64,000 bases of DNA from Grifola frondosa (GCA_001683735.1 LUGG01000001.1:2728001-2792000); one strand, 5' to 3'. Positions 1 through 12,262 are shown, counted from the stretch's first letter. Notes: generated by a model not told the origin, from the letters alone. Made by a program: numbers and translations.

Positions 1-208
1 TATTCCTGTATCACGCTGGCCACAGTCGTGGAAATTACATCCGAGCTAGAGGCAATGCCACGTCGGTAAAACGTGTCCCCCACCAGTAACAGCATGAACA
101 CGCTCTCACCTCAAGTTACGCGTCTGCGGCCGCAGATTGAGCACAAACCGTGAAAGGATCTGGGTCATGACAGGGTTTGCTTCTCGCGAAAGCAACGCTT
201 CCTCGAAA
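1..208 (-). CDS. 3' part of an unrecognised gene, cut by the left edge
   Basis: Two exons fit a continuous reading on the minus strand. One covers about 110-208, preceded by a CTTCTAG acceptor. The other covers 1-45, after an intron with a GTGAGAGC donor and a CCTCTAG acceptor. The joined translation begins FEEALLSREANPVMTQ and continues past the window edge. It contains a hydrophobic/basic stretch (ILSRFVLNLR). No upstream exon could be identified with confidence and I do not recognise the family. The join rests only on splice signals and an open frame, so it could be spurious. Confidence 0.3.
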
Positions 209-732
209 CTAGAAGGTATGGCCCAGTCAGATCAGACAAGAATGAATGCATACAGAGCGTAACGGACGAACTAACTCCATGGGCGAATCCAATCCTTCCA
301 GTTTACCCCGTAGCGGAGTGAACTTGCATATAAAAGAATACACAAAGGCTGTCTCCCAACGGTCCATGGGATGCTTAGCATCTGATGGCGGACAGATGTG
401 GCCCTTTTTCTCAGAGGTTGAATCTACAGCAGGAACTTTCATAGTGAGGGTGCAGCCAGAGAATGTGCATGGGCGAGAAAGAGCGAGGTGCCGCGCGAGG
501 GGTAGTCACGTTTATACCCCGACATATACTTATTCCGTCATATCGAACAAATACGGGGCAAATAGTTTTATTTTCAGGTACGTTACAACTCAGACAAAAA
601 AATTGCCACGACTCCGTACAATATAAGAGACACGCGAAGGACTTGCCCCCTGTATAACGAAAGGAAGAGCATGACGAAATCGTATAGCAGATAGCAAGAA
701 ACAAGCCAAAAAGCACTGGATTGTTCGTGATG
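209..732. other. No gene recognised
   Basis: This stretch of about 520 bp carries only short overlapping open frames with no recognisable domain or splice structure. It probably holds the promoter of the left-edge gene and the 3' flank of the FAM32A homologue. Confidence 0.3.
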
Positions 733-1299
733 TTATCCTGGCCCCACCTAATTAAGTTGTGATCGGGTTAATGGGAGTGAATTAACAAGAGCATTCCAAT
801 ACACACCTTTGGAATATCATGGTGCTCGCTGAGTGCCTCCAACTTCGTATTGAATTCATTAACACGGTCCTTGTGACTCTTGTCTGCTAGCTTTGCAACT
901 TTAGCCGCAAGCTAATAAAAACATTAGGAGCTAATGAAATTCATAGTAGCCATATGACACGTACTCTCTTCCTCTGAACTTCCTCGAAACGCTTCTCAGC
1001 TGCAGTCTTCCTATCACTGCTTCCCGGTGCAGGAGAATTTCGGCTGCTCCCAGCCGGTGAAGGCGATTGCGCTTCCTCTCGTTGCATGAGCAACTCTAGC
1101 TCACGTAGTGTCTTCGTCTCATCCTGAGTGAGCTTGTCCTTCTCCTTGGATTTAGATTTATGTGACTTCTTCCTATCTCCAAGTGAGCGGGACAAACTAG
1201 GCAAGTAGAGTAGAAAGCTCACTTCTTCACTATGCCTCCTTCAGCGACGCCGCCTTTGAGCTTGAGGGAGCCGCCAGGGCGAAAGTCGTAGTCCGACAT
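733..1299 (-). CDS. FAM32A-like small nuclear protein
   Basis: FAM32A family proteins are small, highly basic nuclear proteins; the human one is known as a late spliceosome component. Four exons can be placed: 1223-1299, 965-1172, 807-911 and 733-747, all with GT..AG introns of about 50-60 bp. The N-terminus carries the family signature GSLKLKGGVAEGGIVKK. A lysine-rich stretch and a Ser/Pro/Thr-rich insert follow, then AEKRFEEVQRKR and the conserved C-terminal core ending HHDIPKVGPG. The last exon is only 15 nt (four residues plus stop). The start is the only ATG in frame before GSLKLKGG. The gene is divergent from the TMEM115-like gene, with about 240 bp between starts. I am confident of the family; a role in splicing is inferred from homologues. 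Confidence 0.87.
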
Positions 1300-1535
1300 C
1301 GCCTGTCGTGGCCGTTGCTCATCAAGAGAGGTATCACGACGTCACGCGTTGGCTCCTGCTTCGCGCATGTGTGACGCGTGACTCTCGCACTGGAACCGCG
1401 CAAACCAAGGCCGCGACTGTCAACGAAGTCGCTCGACACCGTTCTCAACCGCAGCATCCTCTCCTCTCTGAGAATATCCGGTCATTAGTATCAAGTACAA
1501 CAGTTTATAGCCGTTGTGAATAGGCTTCAGCCCAC
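1300..1535. promoter_or_regulatory. Shared intergenic region of a divergent gene pair
   Basis: About 236 bp separate the start codons of the FAM32A-like gene (minus) and the TMEM115-like gene (plus), so both promoters must lie here or overlap. No clear TATA box is visible. Confidence 0.4.
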
Positions 1536-2867
1536 ATGGCTGTTCTTACTTCTGCACCATTGCATTTCATTGCTTCTATACCTCCTGCGACTCGTGCTTT
1601 CACCGCTGCAACTATCGGTTTCTCCTTCTTGTACTATGGTTTATCGTGGACAGGAAATGGTGATTCCTCTGTGCCATACCTTGTGCTAGTCCCGGGATCC
1701 AGCATATTCTATCCGTGGACTTTCCTCACGTCTGCTTTCGTAGAGACTACTATCATCGAGGTCGGCGTGCAACTTTAACCATTAAGATATCCTGGCTGAC
1801 TTAACTCTAGCTTATAGTCACCCTTTTAGTTATTCCCGCTTCCCTACGATACTTGGAGCGCCTATGGGGAGCGGTAGAAACCCTCAAATTCATTGCAGTG
1901 TCTATCACTGTGTCCAATATCATTGCATTTGGTCTAAATTGGCTAGAGTTCATGGTGCTGTCGAATCCCGTATTTTTGTAGGTCTAAACTAAAGTTCATT
2001 TTCTCTTTGACGTATTGACACAATTTCCAGGTACGGCCAGCAATATCATGGCCAAATGGCTTTGCAAATTGCAGTCCTTGTTGCTTTCACTCAGATTATC
2101 CCTGAACATCAAGTTCAGCTATTCGGTGTCCTGAGGGCCCGTGTAAAGGTCAGCAATTGTATACCGATTGCAATTCGCCGGTATGAACGAGCTTGAGTTG
2201 TTCTCAGACACTACCAATGGCATATGTCACATTTTCCACTGTGATGTGTATTATTGGCTTCCAATGCCCTTTCATTGTGATTCAATTTGGATGGCTAGTC
2301 TCCTATATCTGGTTACGTTTCTACAAGAAGAATTCTGGGGAGATCGGTGGACCAACATATGGCGACAGGAGCGAAACATTCGCCTTCGTCAGCTGGTTCC
2401 CACCCTTTATCCAGTGCGTTCCATCGTATTTGTGAGATTGGAATATCTTGAACTAATCGTTTATGCCAGTACCCCCATTACAATGCTTGCAGACACATCA
2501 TACACTTTGGCTTCCCGCTTCCATTTAATTCCTTCCTCAGGTGTTGATATTGAATCTGGGGGCTACACGCAGCTACCCGGCGGTGCCCGTGCTGAGGCCG
2601 AAAGGAGACGGTGAGTTTGATCATTTTCCCAAGTACACCCGTTCTTATCATGATATGATGGCGCAGTGCGATGGCTTTGAAGGCTTTGGATCAAAGATTA
2701 GCGGAGGAGCAACATCTCCATCCCCGCAACGTACTGCGAACGGTTCTGTGTCCTCTTCATCACGCCCTCAGGTGGTACCGGAATCATCTATTCCGAAGCA
2801 ACCTGCTGTGGAGGCTACTGTGTCAGGAGAGCCTGAAGAAGGGAAGGCTAACGAAGATAGCCGTTAA
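1536..2867 (+). CDS. TMEM115-like (DUF1751) Golgi membrane protein
   Basis: This is a polytopic membrane protein of the TMEM115/DUF1751 family, rhomboid-like and Golgi-resident in animals, where it is linked to retrograde transport. Exons read 1536-1760, 1811-1977, 2031-2148, 2208-2413, 2470-2610 and 2667 onward. Family landmarks are the early hydrophobic segments, PASLRYLERLWG, the FAFVSWFPPFI region and the C-terminal AEAERRRAMALKALDQRLA. The first intron uses an unusual GTCGGC donor. After DQRLA the frame changes: a Ser/Pro-rich tail ending GKANEDSR (stop near 2867) needs one extra G at about 2703. The uncorrected frame instead runs to 2877 with unconvincing sequence. The family call is firm; the exact C-terminus is not. 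Confidence 0.85.
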
Positions 2868-3234
2868 CAAAAGTTGATATATCACTCTAGTTACTCGGCG
2901 ACTATCACGCCGTGTTTTATTCGTATGCCAAGTCGCTCGCCGAGTCCCGACGTCCATGCCAATCAGCCTGCACACGATGTGTAGGAGCCTTTACATGGTG
3001 TTTGCAATGTTATCACAAACCACTAATTGCATCCGTAGCTCCCGTATATCAATATGTAGATTGAAACTACTTTTTTCATGGCTTTTATTCGAGTGCTCAA
3101 TGTTGCCACAACCTAAGCAAGCGTTATCTTAGTTGCATTCGCGTCACGTGCCAGGGTGCACAGTACTGGCCCCGCGCTTGACTTCAACGCTGGCTGGACA
3201 ACAACGTCCTTCATGTTCGTTGTTAGTAGTAATC

Positions 3235-6200
3235 ATGGCACGGCGGCCTTCTACTGTTTCCTTGGGGTCTTTGCCTGATATCACATTACGCTCTGTCAGT
3301 AATCTGGCTGGCCCATCCTCTAATGGCTCTACAGGCATCATCGAGGGTCATGTTAAATCATTGCCTCGATCCACGTCCTCGTCAACAAAACTGAACGGCT
3401 TCGCGGGCCCAGACGGAAGCACGAATGAAATAGATCCGGACGAGCTCTTTACCAAACATACTGTATCCGAGGTGAAGGCGATCCAGCGACGTCTGAGGTA
3501 TGCTGATACTTACTTCTCGAACGCGCTATTGATCGTATTGCAGAAACAATGCTGATGCAAAGCAAGAGGAGCTTCGCCTTATGGTTGGGTGCGTGCCATA
3601 GTGGCTGTGCGGAGTTTCCCACTAATCTGTACCGTGAAAGCGCAGGGAACGGTACCGCGACCTCTTACAGGCATCCACTTCTATCATATCCATAGCACGG
3701 TCTTCCCATCGCGTGCTTGACGCCTTGAATGAGATGCAAGACATTGTTGCCTCTGCTCAACTGCCGGTTGCGCCGAAACGTGCTTCGGGCGGAGAAGGTA
3801 AATAATCGCTTTCTGAATTGGTTTGTCCTGCAGGCTTCTCATGTGACATTATAGACAAGCATTTGTATGCACTTCAATCGCTGTCGGCGCATACAAAACT
3901 TCTTTTGGATGCACCGGAACATTTATGGCGACTGATGGAACGGAAAATGTATCTTCATGCTGCTTGGCTATTTCTGCTTGCGCGTGTGGTACATCGAGCA
4001 TTGTCACGAGAAGATGAAGAACAAAGTTGGCATGCCTATGGCATAGATGTATCTGTATGCGTCTTCTTACAAATATCCAAATGAACATTCACGAATTGCC
4101 TCTTTCAGGAGCAAATGCCACTAATACAGCGACAATGGGATTCAGTCTCACAGTTCCGCGCTCAAATTGCCCATAAAGCCACGCTCTCGCTTCGAGAGCC
4201 GGCGTCATCTCCTTCAGTATGTTACGTGAATCCTCTGTTAGCATTGTTGCCTAACATAGCGACAGGAGGTATGCGCAATACTGCTCACGCTCCATCTGCT
4301 CGAGTCTCGACCTCTGCCAGAAACCCTCTCCATTTTCCTCTCCCAGCGATCCAAAGTGCTGTCGACGCTACTTGCATACACCGACGATCACATTGCAAAT
4401 GGGCATACATCTAGCGCCTCTAAACCTAATGGCAAACCATCGCACAAACCTCGCAAAACGGTTGTGCGTGAAGTTAGGCAGAGGTTAGAAGCAGTTCTGG
4501 ATCTTATTTCAGTCACATTGGGCGCCGCACGATTGATCTTCGCAGAAGATTCCTCAGACAAGCCATCCATGATGAGACAAGCCCTCCAATTTATCCAAGC
4601 GGCCTCAACATCTTCTAATGCACTTCCAGAGGAGCTTCAGTTGACAACGCATTCATTGCTTTTGACGCTCCCCTCTTCTAGTCATTTCCTTCTCCTGCCC
4701 CCAGCATCAGATCGTATCAACCCTATGTCGACAGTGCATCCTTATCCTCGTCTATTCCCCAAGTCCAGTTTCATCAAAAATTAGAGACATGGTTCCACGA
4801 TGCAGTAGGAGAGCTCCAGTTAGCCCTGGACAAATGGTTCTCGGATCTTGAGTATCTGCGAGAGGTTTGGGACATACGCTCGTCCTCCATGAATTGGGTG
4901 GAATCAGCAACCAACTTAGAAGCTTCTGAAAAAGAGAATATCAAGTCTGCTTTAGATGCATCTTGTCACCGCCAGGCCGTAGCCGTGTGGAAAGCTGCCT
5001 TGGCCGTCGCAGAATCAACCTTTCGAGAGCAGCTTGCCTCCGTTCTCAGGTCTATCGAAGAACATACTGATCATAGTATAATGGGTATGTCGGAATCTCT
5101 CGTAAAATGCATGATCTGTAACTGTTTGGACAGATACCCGCCCTGTTCAATATCTCTTCCATGCACCTCCAACTCCATCATTTACCAAGGCTGGAATCAC
5201 TGCATCCTTGGCTGCGGCCTCTTTCACACGATATAAATCTACCCTACGACAGCAAGTCATCGGACGAACACCACTACTGGATGCGGTGCTATCGATCTTG
5301 GAGAGTCGCGCGAGCGTTTTGCAAGACGATCTAATCAGCGGGAAAGGAGACGATCAGCACACGCGGTGCGATGTCAATAACATTTTCTACATTTGCATAT
5401 TAACGAGGAGTCCCAATGTTGTAGGGCACTTATCACGCGACTGTCTGATGCCTATCGGTGTGACGCTGAGGCCTTATGTGAAAATATTTGTGTTGCTCTC
5501 GAGACCGCAGCAAATGATATTGCTGATCATGACAAAGGCAAGTTGCAGGGTCCCTTACTCTCCTATGCTCGCCCTGACCTGTCTAGTAGAGTCGTCAATT
5601 CAGTCCTCGGTATTTATTAGCCGAATAGCAGAAGAACTTTCTCTATCTTCTAGTTTCATTGCGAACATTGGGTGTAGTCCTTCTGTTGAAAGCGGTGAGT
5701 GGCTCGACCTAGGCTCCTCATGCATGCCTGATACCGGACAGATCTTCAAGAAAGGATGAGTGCGTTGTGCGACCGCTCCATTGAGCGTTGGCAAGAATAT
5801 ACCATCTCGAAGGTCATTAAGGAGAGTCGTCTTTTGCCGCATGTACACAGTGGTGCTACAAACATGCGGGAACGTGAGCATTTATGACTAAAATTGATAT
5901 CCATTCAGCTGACGAAGTTGATCACAGCTGACGCCGCGATCTTATCACACCCATCATCCGCCTTGATGCAAGCTCTTCTCTCCCTGTCAACTTCCCTGCA
6001 GCAGCTGGGAATATCTCTCAATATCCTGCGACAACAGCGACTGGCTGTGAACACGCTCCGGCGGTTTGTCATGCAATGGCTAGATTATGTCGGGATGGAG
6101 AACACGTTGCTTCAGTCAAGTCAGACGCAACTATACTGGGATTTACTCTTCTTGCGAAAATTGGCCATTTTATGGGGGACTGAATTCGCTAAAATAGTTC

Positions 6201-6601
6201 AACGGATTGACGGAAGTATTTCGTCTGCGCAGGAAAAGGTATGAACATGGTATTACGGTTTGACATGATGCTCAAGGTCACTCCCGTAGCTTCTGGCTCA
6301 TGGTGTGACGGCAATCCAGCTGGACCTGGACAATCCGACACAACAATATCTGTCAAGGACGCAAGTCCTTCTTGCACCTCTACTCCCACCCCCTGCTATG
6401 CCGACACCGACTTCACCTGTGAAGGGCAAGCCTGAGAAGCCCGCGAGCCTTTTGTATCACGGGGTGCCGGTTGTAGACCAGCAGTTCGAATCTGCTGTGG
6501 AGCTTGTGAAGCCTTCTCCGCGGTTCGGATTGTTGTTGGTTGGGGCGCTCCCCTACGGTAGATATCACTGTAATTTATCCTTCCTTCGCCGTTCTATATG
6601 A
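3235..6601 (+). CDS. COG1: Conserved oligomeric Golgi complex subunit 1
   Basis: COG1 is a subunit of the eight-protein COG tether that captures vesicles recycling within the Golgi and so keeps glycosylation enzymes in place. The N-terminus has the family pattern: DPDELFTKHTVSEVKAIQRRLR, an ADAKQEELRLMVG segment, then ERYRDLLQAS. Next come the LLLDAPEHLWRLME helix and, near the C-terminus, QLYWDLLFLRKLA. At least nine introns can be placed, for example 3498-3543, 3798-3854, 4049-4108 and 6239-6289. Two frame breaks occur inside conserved sequence. At 4698-4702 five C residues stand where six are needed, and another break lies near 5605. With those allowed, the protein is full length for the family. 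The start ATG at 3235 gives MARRPSTVSL. The gene lies just downstream of TMEM115, another Golgi gene, on the same strand. Confidence 0.87.
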
Positions 6602-7089
6602 GTCTCACAACGTAAGATTCGCGTAAGGTATCTCTGCATGAGTTGCATGCAGCACCAATTTATATCACGCCCGCTCAAATCTCTCAAGGCTCCCAGTGCT
6701 CACGAAATATCTTCCACAAAGGGAGGATGGCGAACAATCCGCGATGTTGGTGAGTACCTGCGCTACCAGATAAAGTTCTTGTGACAACGCTGTACACAAA
6801 TGCATGATCATCATCACGTTCGAAGTTCGGAGTCTGTGTATACTCTTGACGCCCATATATTCGTGTCTCTGAACGTGCTATCAATAGAAGGGGCTGCGCA
6901 ACTGATCATCGAACACGAAGCATGGTCCGGCACCCTGTTGGTTCAGGTGACAACGTCGAAAACCCATAAGTGAGTTCGCCGGCAGCTTCAAACAGTCCCC
7001 CATTCCAGCAGGACAGGAATTTCCGGTAGCAAGGCTTCTCAGTGCTGGCCGGCGGAAGGATTTGGCTGGACCGGAGTTGATCTCCAACC

Positions 7090-8774
7090 ATGAAAGGTAC
7101 TGTGTTGAATTTATCTCGGGTCATCATCGCTGAAACGCTATGCTTACCCTTTTTGTATCACAGCTTCGTCATCTACGCCAGATTTGCAGGAGTTGACTCC
7201 TGTATTCTTCGGTCTTCATCTCGTAGGCGGCCAAATAGGCTTGCCAATCGTCGTGTGCATCTTCCTGCTCTCGAAAGATGTTCGGCGACATACGACAATT
7301 ATCAATTTCTGTATTACTTGGATAATTTATTCCGTAGCATATTGTCTATCGTGGGTTACCACTTCTCCTTCCAATGTGCACTGAAAACGAGCCTTTTTTT
7401 TCGTTGCAGGATTTACGGGAAATTCAAGTATGGGAAAATTCCCCATGACTTGTGTGTCGCTCAAAGTGCTCTCAGTTACAGCGCCCCCGCCATGTACGAA
7501 TCATCACTCTCGTCTTGAATACGTATGCTAATGTCGAGAATAGGCCTGTTGTTGCTGGGCTGGCTGTTGTATTCCAGGTCAATGTTGGTATCTGGTTTAG
7601 CATGGTCTTAATTCTGATAATCGCACACATGCAGGTTTGGTGTACGTTCCGTGAGCCGTGGATGCCTTCACGTTTCGACATCGCACCCCAGGTCATCTGG
7701 AACATAGCTGTGCGTATTTTGTGAAAGTACTTGGCCTTTCGTTGTTGAATGATTTCTAGATGATTGCACCTCCGTATCTTGTTTTCCTTGCGTTCTCGCT
7801 GGCCGCTACCTACGTAAGCTCTATCTTCTTAGTCTGTCGCTTTCAAAAATTGTTTCTTCTCCTTTAGATGGCAATCGAATATCCCAACTCCATAAGTATG
7901 GAAAATGGCTTATACTGCGACCTAGACGGAACCATGTATTTTATTTCCCCAGTGTCAATATTGTAGTTAATCTTGCTGACATAATATCATGACAGGATGT
8001 ACAACTCTGTACCAATTTTTTGCACTGTTGTTATGATATTTATTCTGGGCTTCGAAGGTATGACGCACTGCGAATTCTTGAAGTTCGGTGCGGGCCCACA
8101 CCCTTTTCAGTAGCAATTCTTGTGACATACTGTCGTAGTCGACTTTTGATCAAGAAGGTATGCCCACTCGCGGAAACCAAGATGCCATCTTTGATTCCCT
8201 GGATGCGGGTTAGTATCCCCACATCCGTCAGATCGATGCACCTTTCCTAAAGTGCCTTACAACTAGGTAACAATATTCCTCTTGTACTCATGTTTTGCCT
8301 TTGGGTGAGTGGAAGCGATCCGTCGCTGCGCATTCATTTCCAAAATAACCATTAACTGATGTTTCATCCAATGCAGTGCTTGCGCCTCAAAATTCACGAA
8401 CGATCTCAGTTCGTTCCCGTACATGATTCAAGCTACTCGTCAGCATTTACTATCTTCCGATGCATTGAAACAGAACTGATAGTCTTGATCAACAGTACCA
8501 TTCGGGGTATTATTGGTGTTCGGCACACATAAGGTATGTCGTTCAGAATGCCGTCATCGAGGAAGTCTGATGATCTGTGAAGGACGTTGTGCTTGCCTGG
8601 CGGTTCTGGGATAGAAAGCAGAGCGGGTACTTTGATACAAGCACGGCAATATCGAGCAGAAATACCAGCATAGAACGACGTCCGAGCGCGTTCTCAATAG
8701 GCGCATCACTTCCTGGGTCAATGGTCAGCGATGGCACCACGGTTCCAAGGGGCGAAATGGAATCAAGGGTATGA
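7090..8774 (+). CDS. Basidiomycete-type seven-transmembrane protein
   Basis: The gene has many introns and encodes several hydrophobic helices. It begins MKASSSTPDLQELTP after a first intron that follows ATGAAAG. A characteristic early segment reads LVGGQIGLPIVVCIFLLS, then KDVRRHTTIINFCITWIIYS. Later exons include FQVNVGIWFSMVLILIIA, PPYLVFLAFSLAATY and a late TLPFGVLLVFGTHK-type helix, followed by a polar tail starting DVVLAWRFWDRK. This architecture matches a large family of uncharacterised Agaricomycete 7TM proteins that resemble receptors. It does not show the usual sequence of STE3 pheromone receptors. Exon borders in the middle (about 7400-7560 and 8040-8440) are uncertain, and the reading there may be disturbed. 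No ligand or pathway can be assigned. Confidence 0.68.
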
Positions 8775-9003
8775 TGCCGTTTCCCTTCCAGTCGGTATCG
8801 AAACCAACATATGGCGAACGGCATGTTTCACCTCCATTTCGCGACCACTGTGAAGGATTGCTACCATAATCGTGGCTGAAATTTCTTTTGGTCTGAAGAC
8901 ATCTTCCTGAGAGTCATGATTTGGCATGTTCGAGAGTAATGAAGAACAATAAATAATCCCTGTATGTACAAATTATGGCTAACACTGTGATCACGAAGAC
9001 AGG

Positions 9004-9430
9004 CTACGCTCCCCCTCTGAAAACAAACATGAGCGAGCAAAGAGATTTGGAAGAGCAAATACGTACACAAGTATATTGTTGCTATGGCGGAAACATTAGA
9101 ATCTATGCTGGCATGGTTCAATGTTTGGTGCTTACATGGGAATGTGGATTAGCTTCACAAAGTAACCAATGAAGCCCATGACCGCGAATCCGACCGCAAC
9201 AGCTTTGCAGATTTGAGCGAATTCTGCACAGACGTCAGCAGCAGTCGTGAGGACGGTACGAGCATTAGCGACCTTTCTGCGAAGGCTTTGTACAGCGTGT
9301 AAGGAACTGCAAACAAGCGAGCTCAGTTTCTAGATTATATACCAGCATACGCGTTTAATGCACCAACCTGGTTGCCATCTCGTATAAACTGTTGGGGAAC
9401 GTCCAAAAATTCCCTAAGCTTTTCAGACAT
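9004..9430 (-). CDS. SSS1: Protein transport protein Sec61 subunit gamma (Sss1)
   Basis: Sec61 gamma is the small tail-anchored subunit that clamps the Sec61 translocon in the ER membrane. Five exons give exactly 70 residues: 9368-9430, 9273-9306, 9136-9223, 9067-9081 and 9004-9016. The protein starts [19 protein letters not shown], contains [13 protein letters not shown] and a single membrane helix ([18 protein letters not shown]), and ends IPINNILVGGA. All are hallmarks of the family, and the length is typical. The last two coding exons are only 15 and 13 nt. The gene is divergent from the PPR gene and convergent with the 7TM gene. Confidence 0.95.
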
Positions 9431-9738
9431 CTTGGCGGGTGAAGAGAGGGAGTGTTTTTAATGATAAGAGTTAGTGGTGGTGATGTGCAGACTGCAGCGC
9501 TGTCAAAGGATGGTCGACGTGTTATGAGGTCACGGGACCTCCACCTCTCAGCAAAGTAAATTCCCGCGTCCACCTTTCGCCACAAGTACACAACTGCTGC
9601 CAGCTGTAAACTGCTGCAGTCCCACGGTGCTGTAGGCAGGGTAGAGCAAGGAAGTTGCGGCTTGAATGTAAAGGTACGTTTTTTAAAAAAGAACTGTGCG
9701 GTGATCGGTTATTTGACTGGTTTGTAGAGTCCGTATGA
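9431..9738. promoter_or_regulatory. Intergenic region between divergent SSS1 and PPR genes
   Basis: About 308 bp lie between the two start codons and must hold both promoters. No TATA-like element or obvious repeat is visible apart from a short T/A run near 9680. Confidence 0.35.
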
Positions 9739-12088
9739 ATGTTCTTGAGGAGAGCATCCACTGAAAGCAGACGATCTGTTGGCCTCCTTCGTCTTTCATT
9801 TTCCTACGTCAAGCAGGCCGGGATAACACGTGGTGCTTTTCCACCTGTCCCAGGTCCACCCCGGTTCTCGTCTTTTTCCACCGGCCCTCTATCTCGCGAG
9901 CCATGCTCCCCACCTACACCATTGTTCGCTGCAGTCGACCGCTTCTATGCGTCAATAACTGCGAGCGATGCGCACGGAGTCCATAGCTCGTACTGGGCTC
10001 TCTTGGCTACGTTGAAGGCGTCGCATGCAGCATTACCAGTCCAGTTTGTCGCTGGGAGAAGATACTGGACGCTCTGTGCGTTATTGCTTCATCGAGGAAC
10101 CCAAGACTCATTCCTCTTCTTGGAGAGATGCTGGCCCATTTGCCGATATATTTCGGGATCCATGTCGACTCACAGGTACATGACGCGATCCTCCGAGGTT
10201 TCCTGATAGTCGGGGACTCTAAGAAGGCATATGAATGGCTGGTGGACATGCCCTCAAAGCCCGGGAATTCCATGCCTACGCTGGATCAGTGGCATGAGCT
10301 TATTCGAGCTAACATTGAGGGGGAGAGTGGGTTCTTCGCGCAACGTGCCTTGGAATCCATGAAAAAATTCGGTTCTACGCCAGGCAATGACACCTTCAAG
10401 ATCGTTTTCGAGGGACTGTTCCGTTCCCCAAATCCCCCTGGCATCGAGCTTATCAGAGATTTCATTCACGACATGAAGTCGGAGGGGCTGGCTTATGACC
10501 CCACCGTAATAAAAAGTATCATGGCCGGTTATCACAAGGCGCAGATGTACAAACACGCGGAAGAAGCTGACCTCGTTTACCACACAACATTTGGCACTAC
10601 TACCGCCGATGGTTCCAATCCTACGACCAAGCGCCTTATTACGATTTTTCAAACACGGGGCCAGGGAGTGGCTGCGAGCTACTACCGCCGTCTAGAAGAG
10701 ATGGGTTTTAAGGCGTCTCAGAACACATTACTCGCCATGGCAGACACATTGAAGAGTGATCGTGCCCTCGCATTTTGGGAAGGATTGTTTCATATCAAGG
10801 GAGGCGCAGAGGTTTGGACCAAAATACTGTGGCATGAGGCTCAGGCTGGAAAACCTGCGAGCCTGCTGGCGCTCTACAAACGTGCATTGTCCTCTGGTGT
10901 CCGTCCCACCAATAGCATGCTCCATCTGGTTCTTCGTGCTTTATGCTCGAGTGGTCTCCGACCCCCTTCTGAGAGCACCATCGACACTGCGATGGAACTG
11001 TTCCGGGATTTCGTCGATCGGAGTAATGACGAAATGGCTGGAGAAGATACGCACACGAGGAAGAAAGATGTTACGGATCTAAGCACCCTTGTCTCGAAGA
11101 CATCTACTTCCAAGTTCCAACCCGATACACCAATATACAACACCCTCCTCCGTGCGCTCATCTCCTCCCAAAACGTTACCAAGTACTATCCTATGGCAAT
11201 GTCCCTCTTAGAGGATATGCGCTCGCGGGATGCTCCCATCGACCATATGACCGCCACGAGCATGGTGGTTATGCTCATGCGTTGCTCCCCCAGTGCAATG
11301 GAGGCCTTCAATGTCTACCAGCTGGTGTGTAAACCTAAATACGGGAAACCTGTCCTCGACCAGGAAGGATACGTCACGGTGTTAAACACATTTTGCAAGC
11401 TTTCAAACGCTCAGAGCCAGATCCCCCATCACGCCTGTACTTCGAAATTGTGCGGGACATGCGCACGGCTGGTTTCAACTTGTCCGGCAAGGTATACACC
11501 ATTATCCTGTCGCAACTCGCCCACCTTGGCTCTCGTCTGGCTTCGTCAGACGACGAGGCGGCCCGAGACCAGCTGGTTAACTCTATCCGACGGACCCACA
11601 ATTTCCTTACCGTAGACGCCTCGCTGTCGCCCGATACCGCGGTATGGAATTCGCTGATGGACGCATATCAGCGTGCAGGCTGCTTCGCGGAGGCGTTCCG
11701 AGTGTGGGAGATGCTGGATCTGTCAGCTCAATATGACGAGGCGAGCGTGAGCATAGTCTTGGATACGTGCGCGTACGCGCAGGCATACGAAAAGGCTGTG
11801 CAGATCTACTCCAAGCTCTTAGAATCCAGGTTCCCCTTCAATCTGCGGAATTGGAATAACTGGTTGGAGTGTCTGTGTCGATTGGGGCGGGTTGACGAGG
11901 CGTTGAAGGTGCTGTGTTTGGAGATGCCCAACGCGCGGCCGGCAGTAGAGCCGAACGAGGGATCAGTCCGCATCCTGCTGAAGTTCGCTTCGCGAGCAAA
12001 TCAGGAGGGAGAAACGCGCGCTCGCATAAAACGCTACCTGCCCGACCTGTGGGCTAAATTACCACAGGAACTACAGCGTGTTTACTGA
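9739..12088 (+). CDS. Pentatricopeptide-repeat (PPR) protein, probably mitochondrial
   Basis: This is a long helical-repeat protein with PPR-like units, for example TPIYNTLLRALISSQN, TAVWNSLMDAYQRAGCFAEA and NNWLECLCRLGRVDEALKVL. PPR proteins bind organellar RNA and act in its processing or translation. The N-terminus is rich in Arg and Ser and lacks acidic residues, as expected for a mitochondrial presequence (inferred). No intron is needed, but the reading changes frame twice. Near 10050 one base seems missing just before WEKILDALCVIAS. At 11423-11427 a CCCCC run needs a sixth C between SNAQSQIP and SRLYFEIVRDM. With these allowed, the protein is about 780 residues and ends LPQELQRVY. It converges on glycine dehydrogenase, with about 175 bp between them. 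Confidence 0.85.
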
Positions 12089-12262
12089 ACCGACCCAGAA
12101 AGCGATGTATTGCGGACTACTATACTATGGTATGCAAGTTATTATAATACAGAAGTGTGTGCGTGCGGTTGAAGTACGCAGGGCCGGGCCGGGCCATCTA
12201 GTAGAGTAGAAAGCCCAACTGGTAAGTTATGCAATGCGAGGGTCCTAGAGACTCTATGATAA

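Noticed and set aside
6460..6510. tRNA-like stretch with a TTCGAAT loop between short complementary arms
   Set aside because: It lies inside the last coding exon of COG1, and no acceptor, D-arm or anticodon arm could be folded around it.
7090..8774. STE3-type pheromone receptor
   Set aside because: The conserved segments match the uncharacterised basidiomycete 7TM family rather than STE3, and no pheromone-precursor CaaX gene was seen nearby.
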